This document shows positions 19,958 to 28,438 of a DNA stretch of 64,000 bases, one piece after another. Under the pieces are notes generated by a model. That model was not told where the DNA came from, made no database searches, and was given only the letters and a program-made list of their open reading frames with translations. Position 1 is the first letter of the stretch. Every line of letters starts with the position of its first letter. Origin of the DNA: Duganella lactea (GTDB lineage Bacteria; Pseudomonadota; Gammaproteobacteria; Burkholderiales; Burkholderiaceae_D); assembly GCF_009857505.1 (NCBI RefSeq), contig NZ_WWCP01000004.1, positions 62,001 through 126,000 of the forward strand. The letters are read 5' to 3'. Both the position numbers and the translations under genes were made by a program.

Positions 19958-20667
19958 CGCAGCAGTTGATGGACGCCCAGCGCCAGCAGGGCGAGGAAGA
20001 AGCAGCGGCGGAACATGGCCGGCGCCATGCGGCCGCGCAGCTTCTGGCCCAGCAGCATGCCGGCGATGGTCGGGATCAGCGCCAGCGCCGAGTTGCCAGC
20101 CGCCGTCACATGCCACTCGCTGCGCAAGGCCAGCATCACCGCCAGCGACAGCGTGCCGACCGTGAAGGCCATGCCCATCGCCTGCAGCAAATCCTCCCGC
20201 TCCAGATTCAGCGCTTGCAGATAGGGCGCCGCCGGCATCACGAACACGCCGGTCACGCCGCCCAGCAGCCCCGTCACCACGCCGACCAGCGGCCCGGCCC
20301 AGCGCTCGCAACGCGGCGCCACCCGCATACGCCATCCGGTCAGGCCCAGCAAGCCATACGCCGCCAGCGCGCCGCCGAGCACCGCTCCGTTCCACGTCGC
20401 GGAGCCCAGCACGAAAGCGATCGCCACGCCGGCACACATCGACAGCAACACCCAGCGGAAGCGCTGCCACAGCGGATACACCGACGGTCCGGAGGCCAGT
20501 TGCCAAACGTTCGTCACCGACGAAGGCACAATCAGCAAGGCGGCGGCCTGCAGCGGCGGCATGCGCAGCGACAGCAGCGCGATCGCCACGGTCGGCAGAC
20601 CCATGCCGGTAACGCCCTTCACCAGGCCCGCGGTCACGAAAACAGCGGCAATAAACAAGATATCCAT
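19954..20667 (-). CDS. TauE/SafE family membrane transporter
   Basis: The 237-residue inner-membrane protein has seven or eight hydrophobic helices and the family's N-terminal GLVKGVTGMGLPTVA segment (residues 15-29), with the related GVVTGLLGGVTGVFVMP in the second half. Family members export sulfite, sulfoacetate or other small organosulfur anions; the substrate is not known here. The divergent LysR-type gene 116 bases away is a likely regulator. A hexamer CACAAT lies 7 bases upstream of its ATG and there is no clear ribosome site, close to the leaderless pattern. Confidence 0.88.
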   Translation of the reverse strand: MDILFIAAVFVTAGLVKGVTGMGLPTVAIALLSLRMPPLQAAALLIVPSSVTNVWQLASGPSVYPLWQRFRWVLLSMCAGVAIAFVLGSATWNGAVLGGALAAYGLLGLTGWRMRVAPRCERWAGPLVGVVTGLLGGVTGVFVMPAAPYLQALNLEREDLLQAMGMAFTVGTLSLAVMLALRSEWHVTAAGNSALALIPTIAGMLLGQKLRGRMAPAMFRRCFFLALLALGVHQLLR

Positions 20668-20711
20668 AGAGCGTATTGTGACGCGCCGCGACCGGTCTGA
20701 AAATGTGGAAT

Positions 20712-20786
20712 ATACTGAGGCAGACTTCGGATAATACTTAGGCCGTACTTCCAGGCTGTGCTTCCAGGCCAGGCTTCCAGACTATG
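20712..20786 (+). repeat. direct repeats in the TauE/LysR divergent region, including the LysR start codon
   Basis: Two sets are visible. ATACTGAGG (20712-20720) and ATACTTAGG (20734-20742) are 22 bases apart, two helical turns. Then three 13-base units begin CTTCCAG at 20748, 20761 and 20774; the third unit ends with the ATG of the LysR gene. There is no ribosome binding site in front of that ATG. LysR-type proteins bind paired sites about two turns apart, so the first set is a candidate operator. Confidence 0.55.
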
Positions 20787-21677
20787 CGCTTCGACCTGAC
20801 CGACTTACAACTATTCATCCATATCGCCGAAAGCGGCAGCATCACCGCCGGCGCGGAATTGTCGCACCTGGCACTGCCCTCGGCCAGCGCGCGCGTGCGC
20901 GGCATGGAGGAAGCGCTCAGCGTGCCGCTGCTACAACGCGGCCGGCGCGGCGCCGAACCGACCGAGGCCGGTCGCACGCTGCTGCAGCATGCGCGCACCA
21001 TCACTCGCCAGGTGGAAAACATGCACGCCGAGCTGGCGCAATTCGCCGCCGGCCTCAAAGGCCAGGTGCGCATGTTGTGCAACACCTCGGCCATCACCGA
21101 GTTCCTGCCGGACGCGCTGGCGGCCTTTCTCAAGACCCATCCGCGCCTGAGCATCAACCTGGAAGAACGCATGAGCCGCGAGATCGTGCAGGCGGTGGCC
21201 GACGGCGCCGCCGACATCGGCATCATCTCGGACGCGGTGGACCGGGCCACGCTGCAAACCTTCCCCTTCCGCGACGATCCGCTGGTGCTGGTGATGGCGC
21301 CCGGCCACCCACTGGCGCGACAGCTCGGCAACCAGCGCCGCATGGCCTTCGTGCAGGCGCTGGAGCACGACTTCATCGGCCTGGCCGGCGACAGCGCCTT
21401 TCAGCAGAACGCCATCGAACAGGCGACGCGGCTCGGCCGGCGCTTCCATTGCAAGATCAGATTACGCGGTTTCGAGGCGGTGAGCCGCATGGTGGCCAGC
21501 GGCGCCGGGCTGGCCATCCTGCCGGCGACGGCCGCGCGCCGCGGTTCGGAACCGCTGCGCATGGTGAAACTGAGCGACGACTGGGCCGACCGCAAGCTGC
21601 TGATCTGCGTGCGCGACGAGGCGGCGCTGCCCGGCTATGCGCGCGAGCTGCTGGCGGCGTTGCGCCGGCCGGATTAA
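20784..21677 (+). CDS. LysR-family transcriptional regulator
   Basis: The 297-residue protein has the N-terminal winged helix-turn-helix (residues 3-62, with SGSITAGAELSHLALPSASARVRGMEE) and a C-terminal type 2 periplasmic-binding-like effector domain (about 90-293). It would control the divergent TauE-type exporter and probably itself. The start at 20784 gives the standard LysR N-terminus. The ATG is inside a 13-base tandem repeat and lacks a ribosome site. The gene overlaps the convergent FapA-type gene by 4 bases. Confidence 0.9.
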   Translation: MRFDLTDLQLFIHIAESGSITAGAELSHLALPSASARVRGMEEALSVPLLQRGRRGAEPTEAGRTLLQHARTITRQVENMHAELAQFAAGLKGQVRMLCNTSAITEFLPDALAAFLKTHPRLSINLEERMSREIVQAVADGAADIGIISDAVDRATLQTFPFRDDPLVLVMAPGHPLARQLGNQRRMAFVQALEHDFIGLAGDSAFQQNAIEQATRLGRRFHCKIRLRGFEAVSRMVASGAGLAILPATAARRGSEPLRMVKLSDDWADRKLLICVRDEAALPGYARELLAALRRPD

Positions 21678-23548
21678 TCGTCGACCTGCGGCGCCCAGCG
21701 AATCGGCCCAAACCGGCCGCTATGCAGCACCGTCATCCCCGGTGCCGCCGTGCGGACCTTGGCTTTGACGTCCTTGGCGGGACGGTCGTACAGCGGCGGC
21801 TCGCCCGGCACGAACGCCATGGTCCGCAGCAGCACGTCGCCGGTCAGCAGCTCGACCACGCAGCGCGAGCCGCGCTGCATCTCCTTCTTCTGCGCCTGCA
21901 CCTGAGTGACTTCCTCCTGCGCCTGCGCATGCCGCAACTGCGCCGCCTTCATCGCCAGCGAAATCTTCGCCACCTGGCGCAGCGACGGCCCCACCGACTC
22001 CGCCATCTTCTGGAACAGCGGCAGCTGCTCCGGCGTCAGCGTCACCTCGCGCTTGCGCACGCGGGTGGCCAGCGTCAGATACTTGCGCACGTCGGCCTGG
22101 CCGGTGATCAGGTCCATCTCCGCCTTGCACGTCTCGGCCTCGCGCGCGGCCGTGGCCACGCGCGGCTGCAGCTCGGCGATCTTCTTGTCGTACGTCGAGG
22201 TGTCCGGCACCAGCGCGTACAGCAGCATCTCGCTCTGCTTGCGCGGTCCGGCCAGCTGAATCTCGATCTTGCGGGCGGCGATCGCGCAGCCCTCGGCCAC
22301 CTTGATCACCACCTCGTCGGCCAGGATCTCGCAGTTGCGGGCCTCGCCGATCACCACCCGGGTGGCGGCGATGATGCAGCTCTCGGCGCGCGTCAGCGTG
22401 ATCTCGCCCTGCCTGCTCTGCAGCACCGCACCCGACGCCACGCCGCGCACGCGGATCGCGCCATCGACATTGGTGGCGCTGCCGCCCATCAGATTCTTGT
22501 TGAGCGAGATGTCGCCGCCGCGCGAGGCGATATTGCCGAACACATTGCCGTGGATGGTGATGTTGCCGCCTTCGACCACGCGCTGCTCCTGCACATCGCC
22601 AAACTCCTCGTACTCCGCAGTCAGTTGCAGGTTGCCGGTGGTGCGCAGGCTGACACCCTCGCGGCTGATGATCTTGGGACCGATCGACAGCCGCTTGCTG
22701 GCCGGGTCCACGCTGATGTAGCCCTCGACGGCCGACACCAGAAACTCGCCACCCCGCAGTTGCTCGACCAGCGTGCCCTGGCCGGCCATCGAGGCCAGGT
22801 TCACATCCTTGGGCACCGGCGGCTCCAGCACCAGGCCGGAAAGCTCGTAACCGCGCACGCCCGCCGCGCGCGGCACCTTGCGCAGCAGCTTGACGTTGGG
22901 CTTGACCTGCGGGAAGCGGTTCTGAAACGTCTGCAAATCCAGCCGCCCCTCGCCCATGTCCTTGGGCGCGTTGCTGCGGTGGATATCCTGCGACACTTCA
23001 ACGATGGTGGCGTCGCGGCCCGGCACCGGCTTCAGGCGCCGCGCGACGACGATGCGCCCCAGCCGCCCGGTGCCGATGATATCGCGCACCACCGGCGCGT
23101 CGATGCCGAAGCGGATGCCCTTGATCCACATGTCGGCGACGAATTCGTCGAAGTTCAGGCGCGCCGGCTGCGGCATCATATCCGGCAGCTCCATATACAC
23201 CTGCTCGAAGTAGTACTCGGCCTCGCCGTTGATCACCTTGACGGTTTTGTACAAGGCGCGCCGCGCCGCATGGAAAGGCAGGATGATGTCGGCAAAGCGC
23301 AGCAGTGGCTCGGGCGCGTCCCCCTGCGGCGGCGGCAGGTCCGGGCCGACGTTGTACAGCGTCTTGCTGAACACCGCGTAATCCAGACCGCCGAAGAAGG
23401 CGCTGCTCATGAAGATCTGGCTGACCGCCGTCAGGCAGGCCAGCGGCGTCGCATCGGCCTTGAAGTAGACACCATCGTCGCGCTGGACGAGCGCCGGCGG
23501 CAAATCCCCTTCCGCATTTGATTCCAGCGCCGTAGCGTCGTCTGACAC
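21674..23548 (-). CDS. FapA/DUF342 domain protein (downstream paralog)
   Basis: The 624-residue protein matches the FapA family (flagellar assembly protein A, DUF342). An N-terminal region (1-200) precedes a segment of short beta-strand repeats (about 260-400, for example GNVFGNIASRGGDISLNKN), likely a right-handed beta-helix, and a C-terminal helical coiled-coil region (about 420-560). There is no signal peptide, so it should be cytoplasmic. It begins with GTG after GGGG. It lies 63 bases downstream of its paralog and the two repeat regions align closely (NCEILADEVVIKVAEGCAIA against NCEIIGDEVLVSVAEGCAIA). Known members bind phosphotransfer proteins or are linked to flagella; the function here is not known. 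Confidence 0.8.
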   Translation of the reverse strand: MSDDATALESNAEGDLPPALVQRDDGVYFKADATPLACLTAVSQIFMSSAFFGGLDYAVFSKTLYNVGPDLPPPQGDAPEPLLRFADIILPFHAARRALYKTVKVINGEAEYYFEQVYMELPDMMPQPARLNFDEFVADMWIKGIRFGIDAPVVRDIIGTGRLGRIVVARRLKPVPGRDATIVEVSQDIHRSNAPKDMGEGRLDLQTFQNRFPQVKPNVKLLRKVPRAAGVRGYELSGLVLEPPVPKDVNLASMAGQGTLVEQLRGGEFLVSAVEGYISVDPASKRLSIGPKIISREGVSLRTTGNLQLTAEYEEFGDVQEQRVVEGGNITIHGNVFGNIASRGGDISLNKNLMGGSATNVDGAIRVRGVASGAVLQSRQGEITLTRAESCIIAATRVVIGEARNCEILADEVVIKVAEGCAIAARKIEIQLAGPRKQSEMLLYALVPDTSTYDKKIAELQPRVATAAREAETCKAEMDLITGQADVRKYLTLATRVRKREVTLTPEQLPLFQKMAESVGPSLRQVAKISLAMKAAQLRHAQAQEEVTQVQAQKKEMQRGSRCVVELLTGDVLLRTMAFVPGEPPLYDRPAKDVKAKVRTAAPGMTVLHSGRFGPIRWAPQVDD

Positions 23549-23611
23549 AGTCTAATCCCCAGGAAAATAGTAGCTTAGATTAGCATTTACGGCGTGCTTG
23601 CGCCAGCCGCA

Positions 23612-25522
23612 TCAAGGGGCGCTTGGCCGCAGGCGCGGATTGAGGTGCCAGTCGAGCGAGCCGGCGCTGTCGGCAAACAGCAACTGGCCGGCGCCCGGCG
23701 TGCCGCGCAGACGCTGCTTCAGGTCCTTGGGCTGCAACTGGCGCAGCGCCGCGCTGTCGGCCGCAAACGGCATGGTGCGCACCAGGGTCTCGCCGCTGGC
23801 CATGTGCAGGCCGCAGCGGGCGATGCCGGCCGCCTCCACCTTGTGTTCGACCACTTGCGCCAGCCGGTCGCTGAGCAGCTTGTGCTGGGTCATGCCGACC
23901 TGCAGGTCCTGCTTCAACGTCTGGATGGCTTTCATCTCGCCAGACACCGCGCTGGCGATCTTGCGCAGATGCTGTCCCTGCTCCGGCGTCAGCACCAGTT
24001 CCTGTGTGCGCAGCCTGGCCGCCAGCGCCAGGTAGCGGCGCACGTCCGGCAGCGCCGAAATGCGCTCGGTCTCGCGCTGGCTGTCGGCATTGGTCTGCGC
24101 CAGCTCGGCGATGCGCATCTCCAGCTCCTCGATCTCCTGATCGAACTGAGTGACATCCTTGACCAGCACATAGATGACCATTTCGGTCCGCCGCCGCGGC
24201 CCGGCGCTTTCCACTTCGACGTTGCGACCGGCGATGGCGCAACCCTCGGCCACCGACACCAGCACCTCATCGCCGATGATCTCGCAATTCAGCGCCTCCT
24301 CGATCTTGACGCGGGTGCCGGAGATCACGCAGTTTTCAGCGCGCTGCATGGTGATGGCGCCGTCGGCCGCATAGACCACCGAATTGGACGACACGCCGGC
24401 GATGCGGATGTCGCCGGCGGCGTTATGCACGCTGCCGCTGACCAGGTTCTGGTCCAGCACCACGGTGCCGCCGCGCGAATGGATATTGCCGTAGACATTG
24501 CCGTGCACCGTCACATCGCTGCCGGTGACGTCGCGCTGCTCCTGCACGTCGCCGTATTCCTCGTAGGCCCCGGCCAGTTGCAGATTGCCCGTGGTGCGGC
24601 CGCTGACGCCTTCCCGGCTGATGATTTTATCGGTGATGGAAATGCGGTTCGACTTGGTGTCCACACTGAGGAAGCCCTCGCGCGTCGACACCAGATATTC
24701 GCCGTCCTCGAAGCTCCTGGCCTCGGTGCCGTCGCCGGCCAGAAAGGCCAGCTTCAGGTCCTTGGGCGGCGGCGGCTCGGTCTTGCGTCCGGCCAGATCG
24801 AAGCCGGGCAGTCCCGGCACCGGCTCGCGCTTTTGCAGCAGCCGCATCTCCGCCTTGATCTGCGGGAAGCGGTTCTGGAAGCTTTGCAGGTCGATGCGGC
24901 CGTCGGCGCGCGCCTTGGGCGCATCGCTGCGATGCAGCTCGGCCGACACTTCGACCGCGCAGGCATCCTGCCCCGGCGCCGGTTCCAGATCGCAGGCGAA
25001 GGTGATGCGCTCCGGTTTGGCCGACGCCATGGCCGCCCTCACCGCCGCGACGTCGATGCCGAAGCGGATATTCTGTGTCCACATGAAGGCGATGAATTCG
25101 TCGATGTCCAGCTGCACCGGACGCTCCGGCAGCAGCGTGCCGTCGGGCAGCGTTTGCGCCTCGGTGTACTGTTGCTGGAAATAGTATTCGGCATACGACA
25201 AGCTCATTTTGGGCGGCTTGTAGAGTGCCTGGCGGGCACTGTCGAACACCCGCGCATTGTCGGCCAGGCGCAAGGCCTGCAGCGCCCCGGGGTCGCGGCC
25301 AACGCCGTACAGCGCCAGCATCAGGGCGGCGTAATCCAGGCCGGTGAAATACCAGCCCGATTGAAACACATCTGTCACCGCCGCCATCAGCGCCGACTTG
25401 GTCATGCCCAGATCGATATAAATACCATCCGCACGCTTGACCAAACCAAGGGGCCAGCCACGTCCCGAAGCTTCTGGCTCCTGGCTGGCGGCGGGCGCCG
25501 CGGGTGCAACGTCTTGAACCAC
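23612..25522 (-). CDS. FapA/DUF342 domain protein (upstream paralog)
   Basis: The 636-residue protein is built like its downstream neighbour: N-terminal region, beta-repeat core (about 260-410, GNVYGNIHSRGGTVVLDQN) and C-terminal coiled coil. I chose the GTG at 25522 because GGAGGA lies 5 bases before it; the in-frame ATG at 25546 has no such site and would add 8 residues. The pair looks like a tandem duplication that has since diverged. The upstream gap holds an 8-base perfect dyad and a GC-rich hairpin, the likely control region for both genes. Confidence 0.8.
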   Translation of the reverse strand: MVQDVAPAAPAASQEPEASGRGWPLGLVKRADGIYIDLGMTKSALMAAVTDVFQSGWYFTGLDYAALMLALYGVGRDPGALQALRLADNARVFDSARQALYKPPKMSLSYAEYYFQQQYTEAQTLPDGTLLPERPVQLDIDEFIAFMWTQNIRFGIDVAAVRAAMASAKPERITFACDLEPAPGQDACAVEVSAELHRSDAPKARADGRIDLQSFQNRFPQIKAEMRLLQKREPVPGLPGFDLAGRKTEPPPPKDLKLAFLAGDGTEARSFEDGEYLVSTREGFLSVDTKSNRISITDKIISREGVSGRTTGNLQLAGAYEEYGDVQEQRDVTGSDVTVHGNVYGNIHSRGGTVVLDQNLVSGSVHNAAGDIRIAGVSSNSVVYAADGAITMQRAENCVISGTRVKIEEALNCEIIGDEVLVSVAEGCAIAGRNVEVESAGPRRRTEMVIYVLVKDVTQFDQEIEELEMRIAELAQTNADSQRETERISALPDVRRYLALAARLRTQELVLTPEQGQHLRKIASAVSGEMKAIQTLKQDLQVGMTQHKLLSDRLAQVVEHKVEAAGIARCGLHMASGETLVRTMPFAADSAALRQLQPKDLKQRLRGTPGAGQLLFADSAGSLDWHLNPRLRPSAP

Positions 25523-25564
25523 GGTCTTCCTCCAAACGGCACGCATGCGGCCGAGAGGCGTTGC

Positions 25565-25586
25565 GTGTAATAAACAGATATTACAC
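25565..25586. promoter_or_regulatory. perfect operator-like dyad upstream of the FapA pair
   Basis: GTGTAATA, six bases (AACAGA), then TATTACAC form a perfect 8-base inverted repeat centred about 53 bases before the GTG start at 25522. Its AT-rich arms stand out from GC-rich surroundings. The size and symmetry fit a dimeric repressor or activator site. I cannot name the regulator; the spacing does not match the TyrR box. Confidence 0.5.
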
Positions 25587-25612
25587 TTAGACTATGCGAA
25601 AACCATGAAAAT

Positions 25613-25631
25613 CGGCGCCGCTGGGGCGCCG
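25613..25631. repeat. GC-rich hairpin upstream of the FapA pair
   Basis: CGGCGCC and GGCGCCG form a perfect 7-base stem with a GCTGG loop. It lies in the 218-base gap between the FapA genes and the small exported protein. No T run follows on either strand, so it is not an obvious terminator. The rest of the gap is AT-rich and shows no gene. Confidence 0.5.
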
Positions 25632-25740
25632 TGTGTCAGGATATTGATACAGATTAATACTATGAAAGTAATAACTATAGCGTTTTCTTATTTTTGCTTG
25701 ATGCTCAGGCAATGCCAAGACAAGAAAACAACGGAAAAGG

Positions 25741-26130
25741 TCAGCGTTTCGGCGGCACCGAGTACAGGTCCTGGCCAACCTCGTTGATCTGGCGGCGCAG
25801 GTCGCGCCGCTCGTCCGGCGTCATGCGGCCGACGCGGCGGTTCATCTCGGCATTACGGCTGGCTTCCTGCATGGCGCGGCGGTGCTCCTCGGCGCGCTCC
25901 TCGTAGCGGCGCTGATCGAGCTGACGCGCCTCGATGGCGCGCGGCTGTTGTTGCTGTTCGGCGCGCTGGCTGATCTGCCCTTGCTGCTGCGGCTCGCGGC
26001 GCGGCCCCTCCTGCGCATGCCCGGCGCCGGCGCCGAGCAGACCGCAGCACAGCATCGCGGAGGCCAACGGAGACCGAACGCAAAAAGATGCGCAAGCTGC
26101 AGCGGATATTTTTTTGTGATCGATGACCAT
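25741..26130 (-). CDS. small exported Gln/Arg/Glu-rich protein of unknown function
   Basis: The 129-residue protein has an apparent signal peptide (about residues 1-39, hydrophobic segment SAMLCCGLLGAGAGHA) and a highly charged mature part. The C-terminal RMTPDERRDLRRQINEVGQDLY motif recurs in Burkholderiales proteins found beside ompR. A role in the periplasm, perhaps as a chaperone-like or stress protein, is a guess based on helical charge pattern and on the divergent ompR-envZ operon. No ribosome site is strong; the ATG at 26130 is the only sensible start. Confidence 0.65.
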   Translation of the reverse strand: MVIDHKKISAAACASFCVRSPLASAMLCCGLLGAGAGHAQEGPRREPQQQGQISQRAEQQQQPRAIEARQLDQRRYEERAEEHRRAMQEASRNAEMNRRVGRMTPDERRDLRRQINEVGQDLYSVPPKR

Positions 26131-26184
26131 GGCGTTTCCCGAAAGCTGAATCTATGACCAAAGTGTATGATGCTTTGACCTGAG

Positions 26185-26223
26185 GGGTAAGGCTAAATGG
26201 GTAAAGTTTGTAAAAAATTGTAA
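26185..26223 (+). promoter_or_regulatory. phased GTAA repeats upstream of ompR, candidate OmpR sites
   Basis: TTGTAA occurs at 26208-26213 and again at 26218-26223, exactly 10 bases apart, preceded by GGGTAA at 26199-26204 and 26185-26190. Tandem half-sites on one face of the helix are how OmpR dimers bind. The region is the 172-base divergent gap before ompR. This is suggestive only. Confidence 0.3.
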
Positions 26224-26302
26224 TGACTCGTTCCGTGCGCGTTTTCGCAGGACGAATATGACGTTACCATAGCAAAATAAATCTGACAATTCTGGCTGCC
26301 AA

Positions 26303-27067
26303 ATGACAAGTACAACTGATTCCGGCAATACCGCCGCCAACGCGCCAGGCCACGTCGCCAAGATCATGGTGGTGGACGACGATGTCCGCCTGCGCGACCT
26401 GCTGCGCCGCTATCTGACCGAGCAAGGCTTCAGCGTCTTCACCGCCGAAAGCGCGACCGCGATGAACAAACTGTGGTTGCGCGAACGCTACGACCTGCTG
26501 GTGCTGGACCTGATGCTGCCCGGCGAGGATGGCCTGTCGATCTGCCGCCGCCTGCGCGGCGCCGGCGACCAGACGCCGATCATCATGCTGACCGCCAAGG
26601 GCGAGGACGTCGACCGCATCGTCGGCCTGGAAATGGGCGCCGACGACTATCTGCCCAAGCCGTTCAACCCGCGCGAACTGGTGGCCCGCATCGGCGCCGT
26701 GCTGCGCCGCCGCGGCCCGGACGAAATCCCCGGCGCGCCGTCGGAAACCCCGCAGACCTTCGAGTTCGGCCAGTTTGTGCTGGATCTGGGCACGCGCACG
26801 CTGAAAAAAAACGGCGAGACCGTGCCGCTGACCACCGGCGAGTTCTCGGTGCTGAAAGTGTTCGCCCGCCACGCGCGCCAGCCGCTGTCGCGCGAAAAGC
26901 TGATGGAACTGGCGCGCGGCCGCGAATACGAGGTGTTCGACCGCAGCCTGGACGTGCAGATCTCGCGCCTGCGCAAGCTGATCGAACCCGATCCATCGAG
27001 CCCGCTGTACATCCAGACCGTCTGGGGCCTGGGCTACGTGTTCATCCCGGAGGGCCAGCCGCGCTAA
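26303..27067 (+). CDS. ompR: OmpR-type response regulator
   Basis: The 254-residue protein has an N-terminal receiver domain with the phosphoacceptor Asp69 (VLDLMLPGEDG), a switch Thr (MLTAKGED) and the Lys of LPKPFNP, and a C-terminal winged-helix DNA-binding domain (about 150-250, ending VWGLGYVFIPEG). The DNA-binding domain and the following envZ gene identify it as OmpR. It would control porins and other envelope genes in response to osmolarity. The kinase gene follows after 15 bases. Confidence 0.93.
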   Translation: MTSTTDSGNTAANAPGHVAKIMVVDDDVRLRDLLRRYLTEQGFSVFTAESATAMNKLWLRERYDLLVLDLMLPGEDGLSICRRLRGAGDQTPIIMLTAKGEDVDRIVGLEMGADDYLPKPFNPRELVARIGAVLRRRGPDEIPGAPSETPQTFEFGQFVLDLGTRTLKKNGETVPLTTGEFSVLKVFARHARQPLSREKLMELARGREYEVFDRSLDVQISRLRKLIEPDPSSPLYIQTVWGLGYVFIPEGQPR

Positions 27068-27082
27068 GGGGCGGCAGCGTCC

Positions 27083-28438
27083 ATGAAGTTGCCGTTCTCG
27101 TTCCGCCTGGCCCGCCTGAAAAGCGGCTTATTCTGGCGCACCTTCTTCCTGCTCGGCGCGCTGACCACCACCAGCATGACGGCCTGGGTCGGCATGATCA
27201 GCGTGGTGCAGCACGAGCCGCAGGTGCAGCAGATCTCCTCGCAGGTGATCTCGGTGGTCACCATCACCCACGCCGCCCTGACCCACTCGGCGCCGGAACT
27301 GCGGCGCGAGCTGCTGTTCGAGCTGGTGTCGAACGAGGGTATCCGCGTGTTCCCGCTGGAGGACGACGACCAGGTCGAGCCGCCGGCCAAGAACGCGCTG
27401 ATGCCGGACATTGAAAAGCTGGTCAAGGCCAAGCTGGGGCCCGACACCCGCTTCTCGTCGAAGGTCAACGGCGTGGCCGGCTTCTGGGTCAGCTTCAACA
27501 TCGACGACGACCAGTACTGGCTGATGCTGGAGCGCGAGCGCATTCGCGGCCTGACCGGCATCCAGTGGCTGGGCTGGGCCAGCGTGGTGTCGCTGGTGTC
27601 GCTGCTCGGCGCCGCGCTGATTTCCAGTCTGGTCAACCTGCCGCTGCGCCGCCTGACGCAGGCCACGCGCGACTTCGCCCAGGGCAAGCGCCCGGCGCCG
27701 TTGCCGGAAAAAGGCCCGATGGAGATCATGGAGGCCAACCGCAGCTTCAACCAGATGGTCGACGACCTGCAACAAGTGGAGTCCGACCGCGCGGTGATTT
27801 TGGCCGGCATCTCGCACGACCTGCGCACGCCGCTGGCGCGCATGCAGCTGGAGGTGGAGATGGCCAACCTGTCGGACGATGCGCGCGAAGGCATCCAATC
27901 CGACATTGGCCAGATGGACGCCATCATCGGCCAGTTCCTCGACTACGCCAAACCGACCGAGGCGTCCAGCTTCATCAACGTCGACCTGAGCGAACTGCTG
28001 ACCGACAGCGCGCACGAAGCCGCACGCCAGCCGGACGTGCGCATCACCACCGACATCGCGCCCGGCGCCCACGTCATGGGCAACGCCACCGACCTCAAGC
28101 GCGTGATCAACAACCTGGTCGAAAACGCCCGCCGCTACGGCAAGACGCCGGGCGAGGACTACGTCGACATCGACATCAAGTGCGGCGTCAAGGGCCTGCA
28201 CGCGGCCAAGCGCGTGACCATCGAGGTACAGGACCACGGCGTCGGCGTGCCGCCCGAGCAGATCGGTCAGCTGCTCAAACCCTTCACCCGGCTGGACGAG
28301 GCGCGCGGCCAGGCCAACGGCGCCGGCCTGGGGCTGGCGATTGTCGACCGCGTGGTCACCCGCCACAACGCCGAGCTGCATGTGCGCAACCGCGACGGCG
28401 GCGGCCTGCAGATCCAGATCGTGATGAAAGGCTTGTAA
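27083..28438 (+). CDS. envZ: EnvZ-type sensor histidine kinase
   Basis: The 451-residue kinase has two membrane helices (about 17-38 and 168-190) around a periplasmic domain, a HAMP linker, the H box GISHDLRTPLARMQLE with phosphoacceptor His245, and an HATPase domain with NLVENARRYG (N box), DHGVGVPP (G1) and GAGLGLAIV (G2). It phosphorylates and dephosphorylates OmpR. The periplasmic part has little likeness to E. coli EnvZ, as is common in this group. The TAA overlaps the ATG of the next gene by one base. Confidence 0.92.
   Translation: MKLPFSFRLARLKSGLFWRTFFLLGALTTTSMTAWVGMISVVQHEPQVQQISSQVISVVTITHAALTHSAPELRRELLFELVSNEGIRVFPLEDDDQVEPPAKNALMPDIEKLVKAKLGPDTRFSSKVNGVAGFWVSFNIDDDQYWLMLERERIRGLTGIQWLGWASVVSLVSLLGAALISSLVNLPLRRLTQATRDFAQGKRPAPLPEKGPMEIMEANRSFNQMVDDLQQVESDRAVILAGISHDLRTPLARMQLEVEMANLSDDAREGIQSDIGQMDAIIGQFLDYAKPTEASSFINVDLSELLTDSAHEAARQPDVRITTDIAPGAHVMGNATDLKRVINNLVENARRYGKTPGEDYVDIDIKCGVKGLHAAKRVTIEVQDHGVGVPPEQIGQLLKPFTRLDEARGQANGAGLGLAIVDRVVTRHNAELHVRNRDGGGLQIQIVMKGL

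Noticed and set aside
25565..25586. TyrR box at the dyad upstream of the FapA pair
   Set aside because: TyrR boxes have TGTAAA-N6-TTTACA; the arms and spacing here differ by two bases.
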